64,000 bases of DNA from Hyphomicrobiales bacterium (GCA_900472295.1 UCIA01000003.1:443073-507072), one strand, 5' to 3'; positions 37,229 through 46,188 are shown, numbered from the stretch's first letter. Notes: a model not told the origin generated them from the letters alone. Numbers and translations are program-made.

Positions 37229-38089
37229 ATGCGGCTCTTGATGCGGAATATCGTCGTGCTGCGCCGCGTGCTCTATGACGCGCTTGGCCATTTCAACACC
37301 GACGACGGTTGGGCGATGGCCAGCCATCTGGCGATCACTTCGCTGATGGCGCTGTTCCCGTTCCTGATCTTCGCCACCACGCTGGCGAGTTTTCTCGGCG
37401 CGCAAGCGTTCGCCGATACCGCCGTGCACCTGGTCTTCGACACATGGCCCGAACAGATCGCCAAGCCGATCGCGCGCGAGGTGCTCAACGTGCTGACCGT
37501 TCGTCGCACGGACCTTTTGACCTACGGCGTGCTGCTGGCCGCCTATTTCGCCTCCAACGGCATCGAGGCGCTGCGCACCTCGCTCAACCGCGCCTACCGG
37601 GTATCCGAGACGCGCGGCATCATCTACCGGCGGGTGCAGAGCATTTTCTTCGTCTTGATCGCCACTGCCGGCTTTCTCGTGATCAGCGTGTTGCTGGTCC
37701 TGGCGCCCTTGCTGGCGCGGCTCGCAGAAGCCTATTTCGAGTGGATCAAGCCCTATACCGGAACGATCACGCTATGGCGTTACGTCATCGCCTCGGCGGT
37801 CATTATCGGCGGGCTGTTTGCCGTGCACTACTGGCTGCCGGCCGGCAAGCGCCGTTTCGTTTCGCTGGTGCCGGGCATCATCTTCACGCTGGCCGCGTGG
37901 CTTGTCGGCTCGACCATGTTCGCGACCTATCTCGATCACTTCTCGTCCTATGTGACGACTTATGCGGGGCTTGCCTCGATCATGATCGCGGTGGTCTTCC
38001 TCTACATGCTGTCGGCGATCTTCATCCTCGGTGGCGAGCTCAACGCTGCGATCAGCCGCTATTTGGAGGCGCGAGCGCGGGTGGGGTGA
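37229..38089 (+). CDS. YihY/virulence factor BrkB family membrane protein
   Basis: The 286-residue protein has six membrane spans and YihY landmarks: DDGWAMASHLAITSLMALFPF near the N-terminus, FASNGIEALRTSLNRAYRV, and YAGLASIMIAVVFLYMLSAIFILGGELNAAI (shown in family order). Function is unknown; older annotation as RNase BN is wrong for this family. ATG 37229 or 37241 are both possible. It is divergent from the SDR gene across 48 bases and ends in a block of 8-bp repeats. Confidence 0.85.
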   Translation: MRLLMRNIVVLRRVLYDALGHFNTDDGWAMASHLAITSLMALFPFLIFATTLASFLGAQAFADTAVHLVFDTWPEQIAKPIAREVLNVLTVRRTDLLTYGVLLAAYFASNGIEALRTSLNRAYRVSETRGIIYRRVQSIFFVLIATAGFLVISVLLVLAPLLARLAEAYFEWIKPYTGTITLWRYVIASAVIIGGLFAVHYWLPAGKRRFVSLVPGIIFTLAAWLVGSTMFATYLDHFSSYVTTYAGLASIMIAVVFLYMLSAIFILGGELNAAISRYLEARARVG

Positions 38090-38090
38090 G

Positions 38091-38226
38091 GGGAGGAATT
38101 GAAGAACTGGAGAATTGAACTGGAGAATTGAAGAATTGAAGAATTGAGGAATTGAGGAAAAAAGTGGCCATATCTGGCGCTGAGTGCTTCTTCCCCAATT
38201 CCCCAATTCCTCAATTCCTCTTCCCC
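38091..38226. repeat. 8-bp GAATTG-based tandem repeats in inverted orientation
   Basis: The left part (38094-38156) is built of units such as GAATTGAA and GAATTGAG in tandem; the right part (38191-38220) has the complement CAATTCCC/CAATTCCT. Together they can fold into a long hairpin with the region around 38160-38190 as loop. The stop codon of the convergent EamA gene (38211-38213) lies inside the right arm. The block separates two convergent genes and would act as a terminator for both. Confidence 0.8.
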
Positions 38227-39089
38227 TGCCTCGCCGTGGCCAGACCGACGCCCAGCGTCGCGATCGCCATGCCGACGATCTGCACAAGGTTGAGCTGTTC
38301 GCCAAACAGTGCCCAAGCGATAACCGCGGTGACCGCCGGCACGAGGTAGAACAGCGAAGCGACCTTCGACATCTCGCCGTCGCGGATCATCACCATCAAC
38401 AGGAAGATGGCGCCGATCGACAGCACCAGCACCAGCCAGGCCATGGCAAAGATCAGCTCGCCATTGATGATGACCGTGCGCGTCTCGAAGGCGAATGAGG
38501 CCAGGATCATCAGCGCGCCGCCGCCGATATACTGCCAGAACGTCGCCGCCACCAAATCGCCGCCCGAGGCATAGCGCTTCTGCCAGATGGTGCCGGCGCT
38601 CATGCCCAGCACCGAGATCAGCGAGGCGATGAGCGTTTCTGGCGTGACGCCGCCGCCGAGCGCGCCGAGCTTCGGCCACAGCACGATGACGACGCCGATC
38701 AGGCCGACGGCGAGGCCGGCCCAGTGCCGCGGCAGGATAGCTTCGCCGAGGAACCTGCCGGCAAGCACGGCCGTGATCAGCGGCTGCAGGCCGACGATCA
38801 GCGCCGAGAGCCCGGCCGGCATGCCCCTGTGGATCGCCCAGAACACCGCGCCGAGATAGATGCCATGCATGAGGATGCCGGCAACCGTGGCGTGAAGCGC
38901 TTCCGCCCTTGTGGCCCGCTTCGAGCCAAGCACGAGCATCAGACCGGCCAGCAGCATGGCCGCAATGACAAAGCGCGCCGCCAGGAAGGTGAAGGGTTCC
39001 GCCCAGGGCATGGCATAACGCGCGCCGATGAAACCGGTCGCCCACAGGACGACAAAGGAGGCGGGGATGAACCGCTTGATGCTGTGCAT
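38211..39089 (-). CDS. DMT superfamily transporter with two EamA domains
   Basis: This 292-residue membrane protein has about ten spans and two EamA repeats (FVVLWATGFIGARYAMPWAEP at the start; LFYLVPAVTAVIAWALFGEQL in the second repeat is a classic EamA end). It probably exports an amino acid or other metabolite. The final codons and the stop are part of the GAATTG repeat block, so the C-terminus (ATARQGKRN) may vary among strains. It is not a close copy of the EamA protein at 880-1827. Confidence 0.87.
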   Translation of the reverse strand: MHSIKRFIPASFVVLWATGFIGARYAMPWAEPFTFLAARFVIAAMLLAGLMLVLGSKRATRAEALHATVAGILMHGIYLGAVFWAIHRGMPAGLSALIVGLQPLITAVLAGRFLGEAILPRHWAGLAVGLIGVVIVLWPKLGALGGGVTPETLIASLISVLGMSAGTIWQKRYASGGDLVAATFWQYIGGGALMILASFAFETRTVIINGELIFAMAWLVLVLSIGAIFLLMVMIRDGEMSKVASLFYLVPAVTAVIAWALFGEQLNLVQIVGMAIATLGVGLATARQGKRN

Positions 39090-39229
39090 TGTCGGGAAAC
39101 CGTCGCACGGGAAAGCGTTGAACGTGGCGTTGCTCTAGTCCCGTTCAACCCGGCGCGCAAAACGAAATGATTGATCCATGCATCACGGGAATTCAGGGGT
39201 GGTGCGCTTGACGTGCGTTTTCCACACGC

Positions 39230-40105
39230 TCAGAGGCCGACCAGCCGCCTGACATCGTCCGGTGACGCGCCTGCCTGTCTCAGCGCGGCAAGGCCGGTAT
39301 CGCCAAGACTTTTCGACAGCTTGCGTCCATCCGGTCCAAGCACGAGACGGTGGTGGAAATAGCAGGGCTGACCGAGGCCGAGCAGGCCCTGCAGCAGGCG
39401 CTGGATGCCGGTGGCCGAGTAAAGGTCCTGGCCGCGCACGACATGGCTGACACCTTGCAGGGCGTCGTCGACGACGACGGCCAGGTGATAGCTGGTCGGG
39501 ATATCGCGGCGCGCCAGGATCACGTCGCCCCAGTCCTGCGGCCGGGCCTCGATAGTTCGCGTCGCCGACAGCGTCTCGTCGGTGAATTCGCGCCAGGACA
39601 AATCCCGGCCAAGACGCGCCAGCGCCGCATCGATGTCGAGGCGCCATGCGAAGGGCGCTTTGTCAGCGATCCGCCGGTTGCGCTCGCTGATCGGCAACGC
39701 CTTGTCGGCGGCGGGATAGAGCGGCACGCCGTCAGGATCGCGCGGCCAGTCGCGGCCGCGCTTTTCGCTGTCGGCGATGAAGGCCCTGATCTCGCCACGG
39801 CTCATGAAGGCGGGGTAGACGAGCTCTTCGCGGGTCAGCCGGTCGAGCACGGCCTGGTAGTCGGCAAAATGCTCGGCCTGGCGTCGCACCGGTTGTTCCC
39901 ACTCCAGCCCGAGCCATTCAAGGTCGCGATAAATGCCGGCTTCGAATTCCGGCGTGCAGCGCGTCGTGTCGATGTCCTCGATGCGCAGCAGCAGGCGGCC
40001 GCCGGCGGCGCGCGCCAGTTGCTGGTTGAGCAGCGCCGAATAGGCATGGCCGAGATGCAAGTCGCCATTCGGGCTCGGTGCGAAGCGGAATGTCAGGAGC
40101 GTCAT
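39230..40105 (-). CDS. gluQ: Glutamyl-Q tRNA(Asp) synthetase
   Basis: The 291-residue protein is a catalytic-domain-only relative of GluRS. It has FAPSPNGDLHLGHAYSA with the HLGH motif at residues 17-20, RIEDIDTTR, and the KLSKS motif in GRKLSKSLGD, but no anticodon-binding domain. It attaches glutamate to queuosine in tRNA(Asp). The zinc-binding cysteines known in E. coli GluQ are absent here. The start ATG 40105 is at the canonical position. Confidence 0.9.
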   Translation of the reverse strand: MTLLTFRFAPSPNGDLHLGHAYSALLNQQLARAAGGRLLLRIEDIDTTRCTPEFEAGIYRDLEWLGLEWEQPVRRQAEHFADYQAVLDRLTREELVYPAFMSRGEIRAFIADSEKRGRDWPRDPDGVPLYPAADKALPISERNRRIADKAPFAWRLDIDAALARLGRDLSWREFTDETLSATRTIEARPQDWGDVILARRDIPTSYHLAVVVDDALQGVSHVVRGQDLYSATGIQRLLQGLLGLGQPCYFHHRLVLGPDGRKLSKSLGDTGLAALRQAGASPDDVRRLVGL

Positions 40106-40180
40106 CTCAAAAGCGGCAATCGGGTTGTGCGGCGGTTTTGCCAATTGCTACTTTGCTGCACATTGGCGGACAAGGATACT

Positions 40181-40822
40181 ATGCAGCGCATCGCGACACC
40201 TGACGACATCGCGCAAGGGCTCGACGCGCTTTGCCGCATCGATCCGCGCCTGGAAAAGGTGCGCGGCATGGCCGGCGAGGTGCCGCTGCGGCTCTCCGAA
40301 CCCGGTTTCAGGAGCCTGGCCTCGATCATCGTCTCGCAGCAGGTCTCACGCGCCAGCGCCGATGCCATTTTCGGCCGATTGGTAAAACTGGTCGATCCAT
40401 TGACGCCGCAGGCCATCCTTGCCGCCGGTGAGGACATGTTTCGCGAGGCCGGCCTGTCGCGGCCGAAGCAGCGCGGCCTGATCGCGGTAGCGCAGGCAGT
40501 GGCCGATGGGCTCGATCTGCATCATCTCTGCACGCTCGATGCCGGGGAGGCGATCAAGGCGATGACTGCGGTGTCCGGGATCGGCCCGTGGACGGCGGAA
40601 GTCTATCTTCTGTTTGCCGCCGGCCACCCCGATATTTTCCCCGCACGTGACGTCGCGCTGCAGAGCGCGGTCGGCCACGCGCTGGGCATCGAGCCGCGCC
40701 CGCCGGAGAAAACACTCATCGCTTTGGCCGAATCATGGAGCCCGTGGCGAGGTGTCGCATCGCGGCTTTTCTGGTCCTATTATCGCGAAACCAGGGGCAG
40801 GGACGCCGCCCCACCCGCCTGA
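40181..40822 (+). CDS. DNA-3-methyladenine glycosylase II (HhH-GPD)
   Basis: The 213-residue protein is a helix-hairpin-helix glycosylase: FRSLASIIVSQQVSRASADAI early, hairpin VSGIGPWTAEVYLL at about 131-144, and catalytic D157 in FPARDVAL. There is no iron-sulfur cluster and no Ada domain, as in short AlkA types. It removes alkylated bases from DNA. Upstream frames that extend it to 39350 are antisense shadows of gluQ. Confidence 0.88.
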   Translation: MQRIATPDDIAQGLDALCRIDPRLEKVRGMAGEVPLRLSEPGFRSLASIIVSQQVSRASADAIFGRLVKLVDPLTPQAILAAGEDMFREAGLSRPKQRGLIAVAQAVADGLDLHHLCTLDAGEAIKAMTAVSGIGPWTAEVYLLFAAGHPDIFPARDVALQSAVGHALGIEPRPPEKTLIALAESWSPWRGVASRLFWSYYRETRGRDAAPPA

Positions 40823-40950
40823 AACCGCAAATAAGCATGAAAATCCTGCATTTTTGCCGCTTTTGACGAGCGACAATCCGCTTCACATCCCTGTCATGTC
40901 GGGCTTACAGTATCCGCGTCGATCGGTTCTGGAACGAGGAGGTCAACAAG

Positions 40951-41508
40951 GTGACGGTTGCCGTATCTCCGGATGGGCTTCCAGCACTGGTGCTGAATGC
41001 GGATTACCGTCCGCTCAGCTATTACCCCTTGTCGCTCTGGTCCTGGCAGGACGCCATCAAGGCGGTGTTCCTCGATCGGGTCAACATCGTCGCCGAATAC
41101 GAGCATGCGGTGTCTTCGCCGACCTTCTCGATGAAGCTGCCCAGCGTCGTCAGCCTGAAGGCCTATGTGAAGCCGTCCAGGCACCCGGCCTTCACCCGCT
41201 TCAACGTCTTCCTGCGCGACCGCTTCCAGTGCCAGTATTGCGGCACGCCCGAGGATTTGACCTTCGACCACGTCATCCCGCGCCATCGTGGCGGCGCGAC
41301 GACCTGGGAGAATGTCGTTGCCGCCTGCTCGCCCTGCAATCTGAGGAAGGGCGGCATGATGCCGGCGCATGCCAAGATGTGGCCGCTGCAAAAACCCTAT
41401 CAGCCGACCGTGCACGATCTGCACAACAACGGCCGCCTGTTCCCGCCCAACCATCTGCATGAAAGCTGGATGGATTATCTGTACTGGGATGTCGAACTGG
41501 AGCCCTGA
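40951..41508 (+). CDS. HNH endonuclease family protein
   Basis: The 185-residue protein carries an HNH nuclease motif with zinc ligands: C94 and C97 in FQCQYCG, FDHVIPRHRGG with H107, ENVVAACSPCN with C126 and C129. The start is GTG at 40951. Members are widespread single-copy chromosomal genes in rhizobia, not part of phage here, and their role is unknown; DNA repair or processing is a guess. It ends two bases into a large palindrome. Confidence 0.87.
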   Translation: MTVAVSPDGLPALVLNADYRPLSYYPLSLWSWQDAIKAVFLDRVNIVAEYEHAVSSPTFSMKLPSVVSLKAYVKPSRHPAFTRFNVFLRDRFQCQYCGTPEDLTFDHVIPRHRGGATTWENVVAACSPCNLRKGGMMPAHAKMWPLQKPYQPTVHDLHNNGRLFPPNHLHESWMDYLYWDVELEP

Positions 41509-41647
41509 GATCGTTCGAGAAATTCGCGAGGCTGGCCGTCTGGAGCGATTGTCTGCGCTTCCGATGCTCACGGACCAAATGTCCGCTCCGCTTCGGTTCT
41601 CGACAATCACTCCATACGACTCAGCCTGGCGAATTCTTTGAACGATC
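41509..41647. repeat. 139-bp near-complete imperfect palindrome
   Basis: The first and second halves are reverse complements at most positions: GATCGTTC and GAACGATC close the stem, AGGCTG/CAGCCT, GATTGTC/GACAATC and CGGAC/GTCCG follow inward, and the tip is CAAAT. It fills the gap between the convergent HNH and DsbB genes almost exactly. Such long palindromes are a known kind of interspersed repeat in rhizobia and can end transcription in both directions. Confidence 0.8.
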
Positions 41648-41671
41648 TCGCGTCGGCGCTTGGCGCTTGAT

Positions 41672-42190
41672 TTAATCGCGCGAAAGCGCGCTGCGGAAGG
41701 CGACGGCGGCGAGGATGAGGCTGGCGATGGCGTTCCAGCCGGCCAGCGACAGGCCGAGGATGCGCAGTGCGGCCTTGTCGCAGGACGGCGGCACGAATTT
41801 GTCGAGCGCGTCGAGCACGCCCTTGCCGCCGGTGTCGACCGGGCCGGCACCGGCGGTGCAGTCAGCCGGGCCCTGCCACCAGGCCCATTCGACGCCGGAA
41901 TGATAGACGCCGAGATAGAGGCCGTAGAGCATCAGCAGGCCGCCGATGGCGAGCAGGCCGCGCGTCAGCCATGCCGGCGCGTTGAACATCGAGGCGATCA
42001 CCGCCAGAAGCATCAGCGGCGCGCCGACATAATAGGGCGTGCGCTGCTCGAGGCAGAGATGGCAGGGGATGTAGCCGCCAATATGCTGGAAGGCGAGTGC
42101 GGAGCCGACCGTGGCGGCCATGGCGACGGCGAGAAACAAAGCGGCGCGCGTCCGCTGGCGTCCGGTGTCGGCATTCATGGTCGCTGTCAT
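41672..42190 (-). CDS. Disulfide bond formation protein B (DsbB-like)
   Basis: This 172-residue protein has four membrane spans. The first periplasmic Cys pair is C43/C46 in GYIPCHLCLEQR, the quinone-linked CxxC; the second pair lies in GPADCTAG and PPSCDKAA in the second periplasmic loop. It re-oxidises a DsbA-like protein using quinone. Start at 42190 or 42178. It is flanked by two palindromic repeats, 41509-41647 and copy B. Confidence 0.87.
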   Translation of the reverse strand: MTATMNADTGRQRTRAALFLAVAMAATVGSALAFQHIGGYIPCHLCLEQRTPYYVGAPLMLLAVIASMFNAPAWLTRGLLAIGGLLMLYGLYLGVYHSGVEWAWWQGPADCTAGAGPVDTGGKGVLDALDKFVPPSCDKAALRILGLSLAGWNAIASLILAAVAFRSALSRD

Positions 42191-42234
42191 AGGTCTGTTC
42201 GTCCGTTGAGTTCGCCGCTCGCCTAGTCCCTTTT

Positions 42235-42283
42235 GTCCGTGTCGCTGTCCCAAAACCGCTGCGCACTTTTGGGCGACATGGAC
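42235..42283. repeat. Imperfect palindromic intergenic repeat, copy B
   Basis: GTCC, GTCG and TCCCAAAA pair with TTTTGGG, CGAC and GGAC around the loop CCGCTGCGCAC. The match extends outside to CTAGTCC (42222) and GGACTAG (42280-42286). It lies between dsbB and the DedA gene and touches the DedA stop codon (TAG at 42283-42285, minus strand). Confidence 0.8.
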
Positions 42284-42876
42284 TAGAACGCGTATTTGAC
42301 GACGATATAGAGCAAAATCAGGGCAGCAGCGCCGGCGCCCGCGATCAGGCCAAGGCGCTTTTCGATGAACTCGCGGATAGGCTCGCCATAGCGGCGCAGA
42401 AGCCACGCCAGCAGCAGGAAACGGCCGCCGCGCGCGACGATCGCCAGCACGATGAACAGCAGCAGGTTGACGCCAAGCGCACCCGACAGGATCGTAACCA
42501 CCTTGATCGGCGGCAGATGGGCGGCGCCAGAGGTGATCAGCATCAGGATGATAAGCTCGATGCTTACCCCGGCCGAGGTGCGCAGCGCTTCGAACTCGTC
42601 ATACTTGCCGTAGAATTCGAGGATCGGCCTGGCCACCGCGTCATAGGCGTAGTGGCCGATGAACCAGCCGGCGATGCCGCCCAGCACCGAGGCAACCGTG
42701 GCGATCAGCGCATAGCGATAGGCGCGGTCGGGCCGCGACAGCGCCATCGGCAGATAGAGCACATCGGCCGGCACCAGGAACACAGAGCTTTCGACGAAGG
42801 CGATGAAGGCCAGCCACCATTCGGCGGATTTTCTAGCCGCCAGTGACAAGGTCCAGTCGTAAAGTCCGCGAAGCAT
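42283..42876 (-). CDS. DedA/YqaA family membrane protein
   Basis: The 197-residue protein has four to five hydrophobic segments with VESSVFLVPADVLYLPMAL near the N-terminus and GSVLGGIAGWFIGHYAYD-like sequence (SVLGGIAGWFIGHYAYD), landmarks of the YqaA branch of DedA proteins. DedA proteins move lipid carriers such as undecaprenyl phosphate; the YqaA role is less clear. ATG 42876 is favoured; a longer frame to 42966 lacks support. Confidence 0.85.
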   Translation of the reverse strand: MLRGLYDWTLSLAARKSAEWWLAFIAFVESSVFLVPADVLYLPMALSRPDRAYRYALIATVASVLGGIAGWFIGHYAYDAVARPILEFYGKYDEFEALRTSAGVSIELIILMLITSGAAHLPPIKVVTILSGALGVNLLLFIVLAIVARGGRFLLLAWLLRRYGEPIREFIEKRLGLIAGAGAAALILLYIVVKYAF

Positions 42877-42988
42877 CGGCTCTCCTGTGGGCACGCGCGC
42901 CGTCTGTCTAGAAAGATTTTCTGCGCTGCACAATGGCCGAAGGTTCACGAAGCCGAAACGTGACATCGGCGCGCGGCCCTAAACGAGG

Positions 42989-43018
42989 AAGCGGCACCGC
43001 CGGATGGCGATGCCGCTT
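42989..43018. terminator. Stem-loop downstream of the Na/Pi cotransporter gene
   Basis: AAGCGGCA-C-CGCC pairs with GGCG-A-TGCCGCTT around GGAT, a 12-bp stem with one mismatch. It lies 47 bases after the cotransporter stop. No T run follows on the minus strand, so Rho-independent action is uncertain. Confidence 0.5.
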
Positions 43019-43064
43019 GCGTTGTTCGATGGGTGGCTTGGATGCTACCCTTGACCAGCTGGCG

Positions 43065-44795
43065 TTATTCGGCCGGCACGGCGCTGAAACCGCCATCGTC
43101 GACCGGCTGCGGCCTGTCTTCCCGGCGCTTTGACGCCCGGGCAACCACGGAGGCGCGGTTGACGGATCTGCGCTCGGCATCGATGCGGTGGATGAGGATT
43201 TCCGCGCGCTCGATCGAGCCGAGCAGCGCCAGGATGGTGCCGCGTTCGGCCGCTCCTGCATTCGGCCCAAGCGCCAGCGTGCGGGCGCGCAGTTCGTCGA
43301 CCTCCGGGAAGCTGACATGGCCGGCGGGCATTTGCGGATCGGAAATGCCGTAGGTCGGCAGGATATCGCGCAGCGATGCATCGAGCTTGTTCAGCGCCAC
43401 GTCGACGATCGCCTGTGCCGGGCTGGAGAATTTTTCGCGCCGCACGCGGCGCGCCACCTGATGCATGGATTCCGTCAGCGCAGCGGTGAAGTCGGCTTCC
43501 TCGATCAGGCTGGCGATCAGATCGAGCTGTTCGTAGGGCAGGTCCTCCTTCATCAGCGACGCCGTGTAGGAGCGGATGTCACGGCTGAGGATGTCGGTTG
43601 CCAGATAGTGCTCGCCCGGATCCGACGGCGCCTTCTTGGAGGAGCGCGCTATGTCGAGGAACATCGCGCCGGCCTGCAGGTGGCGGGCCGTCTCCTGCTG
43701 GACGGCCGGAATGGCCTTGGCAAAATCGCTGGCCAGCTTGCGGTCGAGGAATTTCGGCGTCGAGAAATCTTCCGCGTCCTCGGCATCGGTGTGGCCGACA
43801 CGCGACAGCACCCGTTCGAACACGCCGATGAACGGGAACAGCAGCACCGTGTTGAAGACGTTGAAGAAGGTCGAGTAAAGACCGACCGCCACCGGTACCA
43901 GTGGGAAGGTTTCCTTGCCGTCGACGATCACCGGAACCGCCGGGTCGCCACCGAAGAACTGCATGGCCCATCCCAGCACTTGGATGGAGACGAAGAACAA
44001 CGGGATGGTGATGCACACGCCGATGATGTTGAACGATATGTGCGCGTAAGCCGTGCGCTTGGCGTTCTTCGAGAGGTTGAGCGAAGCCATCCACGACGTC
44101 ACGGTGGTGCCGAGATCGGCGCCGAGCGAGAAGGCGACGGCGGTGGTCCAGTCGAGAATGCCGGCAGCGCCCAGGCCCATGACGATGCCGATCGTCGCCG
44201 AGGACGAGTGGATCATGGCGGTGACGCCGGCCGCGATGAAGACGCATTTCAAAAGGTTGAGGTAGGAATCAGCCTTCAGCGTCTGCAGCAGCGACATGAC
44301 TTCGGGCAGGTTGCGCAGCGGGCGCAGGCCGCCGGTCATCAGGTTCAGGCCGTAGAAGATCAGCGCAAAGCCCATGCAGGCGAGCGCGATGTTCTTGATC
44401 TTCTCGCTGTTGGCGAAGCAGTAGACCAGCGCCGATATGCCGGCCAGGATCAACCCGAGCGGGCCGAGCGGCAGGGCGATGAGGCCGTTGCCGAGCGTGG
44501 TGCCGATATTGGCGCCCATGATGACGCTGATCGCCGGCCGCAAGGCGATGACGCCGGCATTGACGAGGCCGACGACCATGACGCTCATCGCGGTCGACGA
44601 CTGGATCACGCCGGTGATCAGCGTTCCCGCCAGCACGCCCTTGATCGGCGTTCCGGCCGCCTTGGCCAGGAAGCTGCGCATCCGGTTGACCGAGAGCGCC
44701 TGGATGCCGTTGGCCATGAAATCCAGACCGAGCATGAAAATGCCCAGCCCGCCGATCACCGGCACGAGAATGTCCTTGAAAATATCTATGTCCAT
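43065..44795 (-). CDS. Na/Pi cotransporter family protein with PhoU-like domain
   Basis: The 576-residue protein has about nine membrane spans in the first 340 residues and a helical PhoU-like cytoplasmic tail. The inverted Na/Pi repeats show the hallmark QSSTAMSVMVVGLVNAG and HSSSATIGIVMGLGAAG, each followed by a GANIGTT or LGTTVTSW stretch. It takes up or releases phosphate with sodium. The PstS gene lies 84 bases upstream on the same strand, so both belong to phosphate homeostasis. ATG 44795 gives MDIDIFKDILVPVIGGLGIF. Confidence 0.9.
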   Translation of the reverse strand: MDIDIFKDILVPVIGGLGIFMLGLDFMANGIQALSVNRMRSFLAKAAGTPIKGVLAGTLITGVIQSSTAMSVMVVGLVNAGVIALRPAISVIMGANIGTTLGNGLIALPLGPLGLILAGISALVYCFANSEKIKNIALACMGFALIFYGLNLMTGGLRPLRNLPEVMSLLQTLKADSYLNLLKCVFIAAGVTAMIHSSSATIGIVMGLGAAGILDWTTAVAFSLGADLGTTVTSWMASLNLSKNAKRTAYAHISFNIIGVCITIPLFFVSIQVLGWAMQFFGGDPAVPVIVDGKETFPLVPVAVGLYSTFFNVFNTVLLFPFIGVFERVLSRVGHTDAEDAEDFSTPKFLDRKLASDFAKAIPAVQQETARHLQAGAMFLDIARSSKKAPSDPGEHYLATDILSRDIRSYTASLMKEDLPYEQLDLIASLIEEADFTAALTESMHQVARRVRREKFSSPAQAIVDVALNKLDASLRDILPTYGISDPQMPAGHVSFPEVDELRARTLALGPNAGAAERGTILALLGSIERAEILIHRIDAERRSVNRASVVARASKRREDRPQPVDDGGFSAVPAE

Positions 44796-44879
44796 TTCAC
44801 GCTGTCCCCAACAGATACGAAAATTCAGTTCCAGAAAATGGCCCGGCGTCGGGTTACGCGCCCGGCGCTCCGGTCGTCT

Positions 44880-45980
44880 TCAATCCGTGGCGGAACCCGC
44901 CCAGTACTGCTCGACCTGGTCGACAAGCGCATCGGGCAGCGGCACATACCCGAGTGCCGCGGCATCGCGGGCGCCGCGCGTCGCAAAGGCCAGCCTGAAC
45001 AGGTCGTGCACGCGGTGATAGCGATGCTCCGACCGTCCCGAAACCTGGACCACGGCGAACACCGCCGTACTGATCGGATAGGCGGCGGCGCCCTCGCGGT
45101 CGGTAAGCGAAGCGAAGAAATCGGGCCCCCAGGCGACGGAAGCGGCAGCGGCCTGCACGCCTTCGGGACCTGGCTTGACGAAATTGCCGGATTTGTTGCG
45201 CACAGCCGCGATAGGCAGGCCGGCGCGCAGCGCCTGGCCGTATTCGGCATAGGCGATCGCGCCCTTGGTTGCGGCCACCGCAAGGATCAGGGCCTGCGTG
45301 CCTTTGGCGCCGGTGCCCAGCGGCCATTCGATCAGCGTATCGGCACCGAATTTCGTCTTCCACGGCTCGCTGTTGGCCGACAGGAACTCGGTGAAGACAT
45401 GGGTCGAGCCCGAACCGTCCTGGCGATGCACGACGCTGATGGCGAGATCGGGAAGGGCGACGCCGGGATTGAGCGCCTGGATGGCCGGATCCGACCAGGT
45501 CTTGACCGTGCCGAGATAGATATCGGCGAGCACCGGACCGGACAGGCGCAGTCCGCCTTCCGGCAGGCCGTCCAGATTGGTGACGACGGCGATGGCGCCC
45601 ATGACGATCGGGAACTGCTTCTGGCCATTCCTGGCGAGGTCGGCCGGCGGCACCGGCACATCGGTGGCGGCGAAATCGAGCTCGGGCTGCTTGAGCCGCA
45701 TGAGGCCGGCCAGCGAGCCGACCGGCTCATAGTCGACGGTCCAGTCCAGCGTGAAGAAATCGCCGCCGTCGGCGCGGGCATTTTTGTAGGCGGTCGCCCA
45801 CTTGGCGACGACCGGCGCGGCGAATGTCGAACCGGCGCCGCGAATGGGCTCGGCCTGGACAGCGGACCCGATCAGGGCAAAAACCATGGCGGCGGCAAGG
45901 ATGACGACGCTGCGCAACCCTGCGACCAATGGCGCACTGTTTGCGGGATTTCCCGATCTTGAAAAACGTCCTGATAACAT
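44880..45980 (-). CDS. pstS: Phosphate ABC transporter substrate-binding protein PstS
   Basis: The 366-residue protein has a signal peptide (hydrophobic segment about 25-45, ending VQA) and the phosphate-binding motifs RGAGSTFAAPVVAKW and HRQDGSGSTHVFTEFLS. No pstCAB genes follow; instead the Na/Pi cotransporter does, so this is an orphan PstS. The start at 45980 is chosen since upstream residues in the longer frame (to 46049) do not resemble a signal peptide. A partial Pho box (CTGTCAT on the minus strand, 46127-46133) lies upstream. Confidence 0.88.
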   Translation of the reverse strand: MLSGRFSRSGNPANSAPLVAGLRSVVILAAAMVFALIGSAVQAEPIRGAGSTFAAPVVAKWATAYKNARADGGDFFTLDWTVDYEPVGSLAGLMRLKQPELDFAATDVPVPPADLARNGQKQFPIVMGAIAVVTNLDGLPEGGLRLSGPVLADIYLGTVKTWSDPAIQALNPGVALPDLAISVVHRQDGSGSTHVFTEFLSANSEPWKTKFGADTLIEWPLGTGAKGTQALILAVAATKGAIAYAEYGQALRAGLPIAAVRNKSGNFVKPGPEGVQAAAASVAWGPDFFASLTDREGAAAYPISTAVFAVVQVSGRSEHRYHRVHDLFRLAFATRGARDAAALGYVPLPDALVDQVEQYWAGSATD

Positions 45981-46188
45981 CGCTTGATCCCGCTCATGTT
46001 TCTGAAAAAAAACGTGGCCGCGAATATCGGCGGAAAGGCAGTAATTCACGGTTCTGGCGCGAGAGATCGCCCCAGCAAAGAAGACAAGATCGCTCGTGTT
46101 TCTTATTAATTTTTCTTAACGATTGGATGACAGCGATCCGCACGGGATCGACATTTGGGCCGCTCCTCCAATCGGAGGCGACGCACGC

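Noticed and set aside
43188-45962. Open frame of 924 codons opposite the Na/Pi cotransporter and pstS
   Set aside because: It spans two well supported genes and the gap between them, is rich in Arg/His/Gln/Asp and resembles no family.
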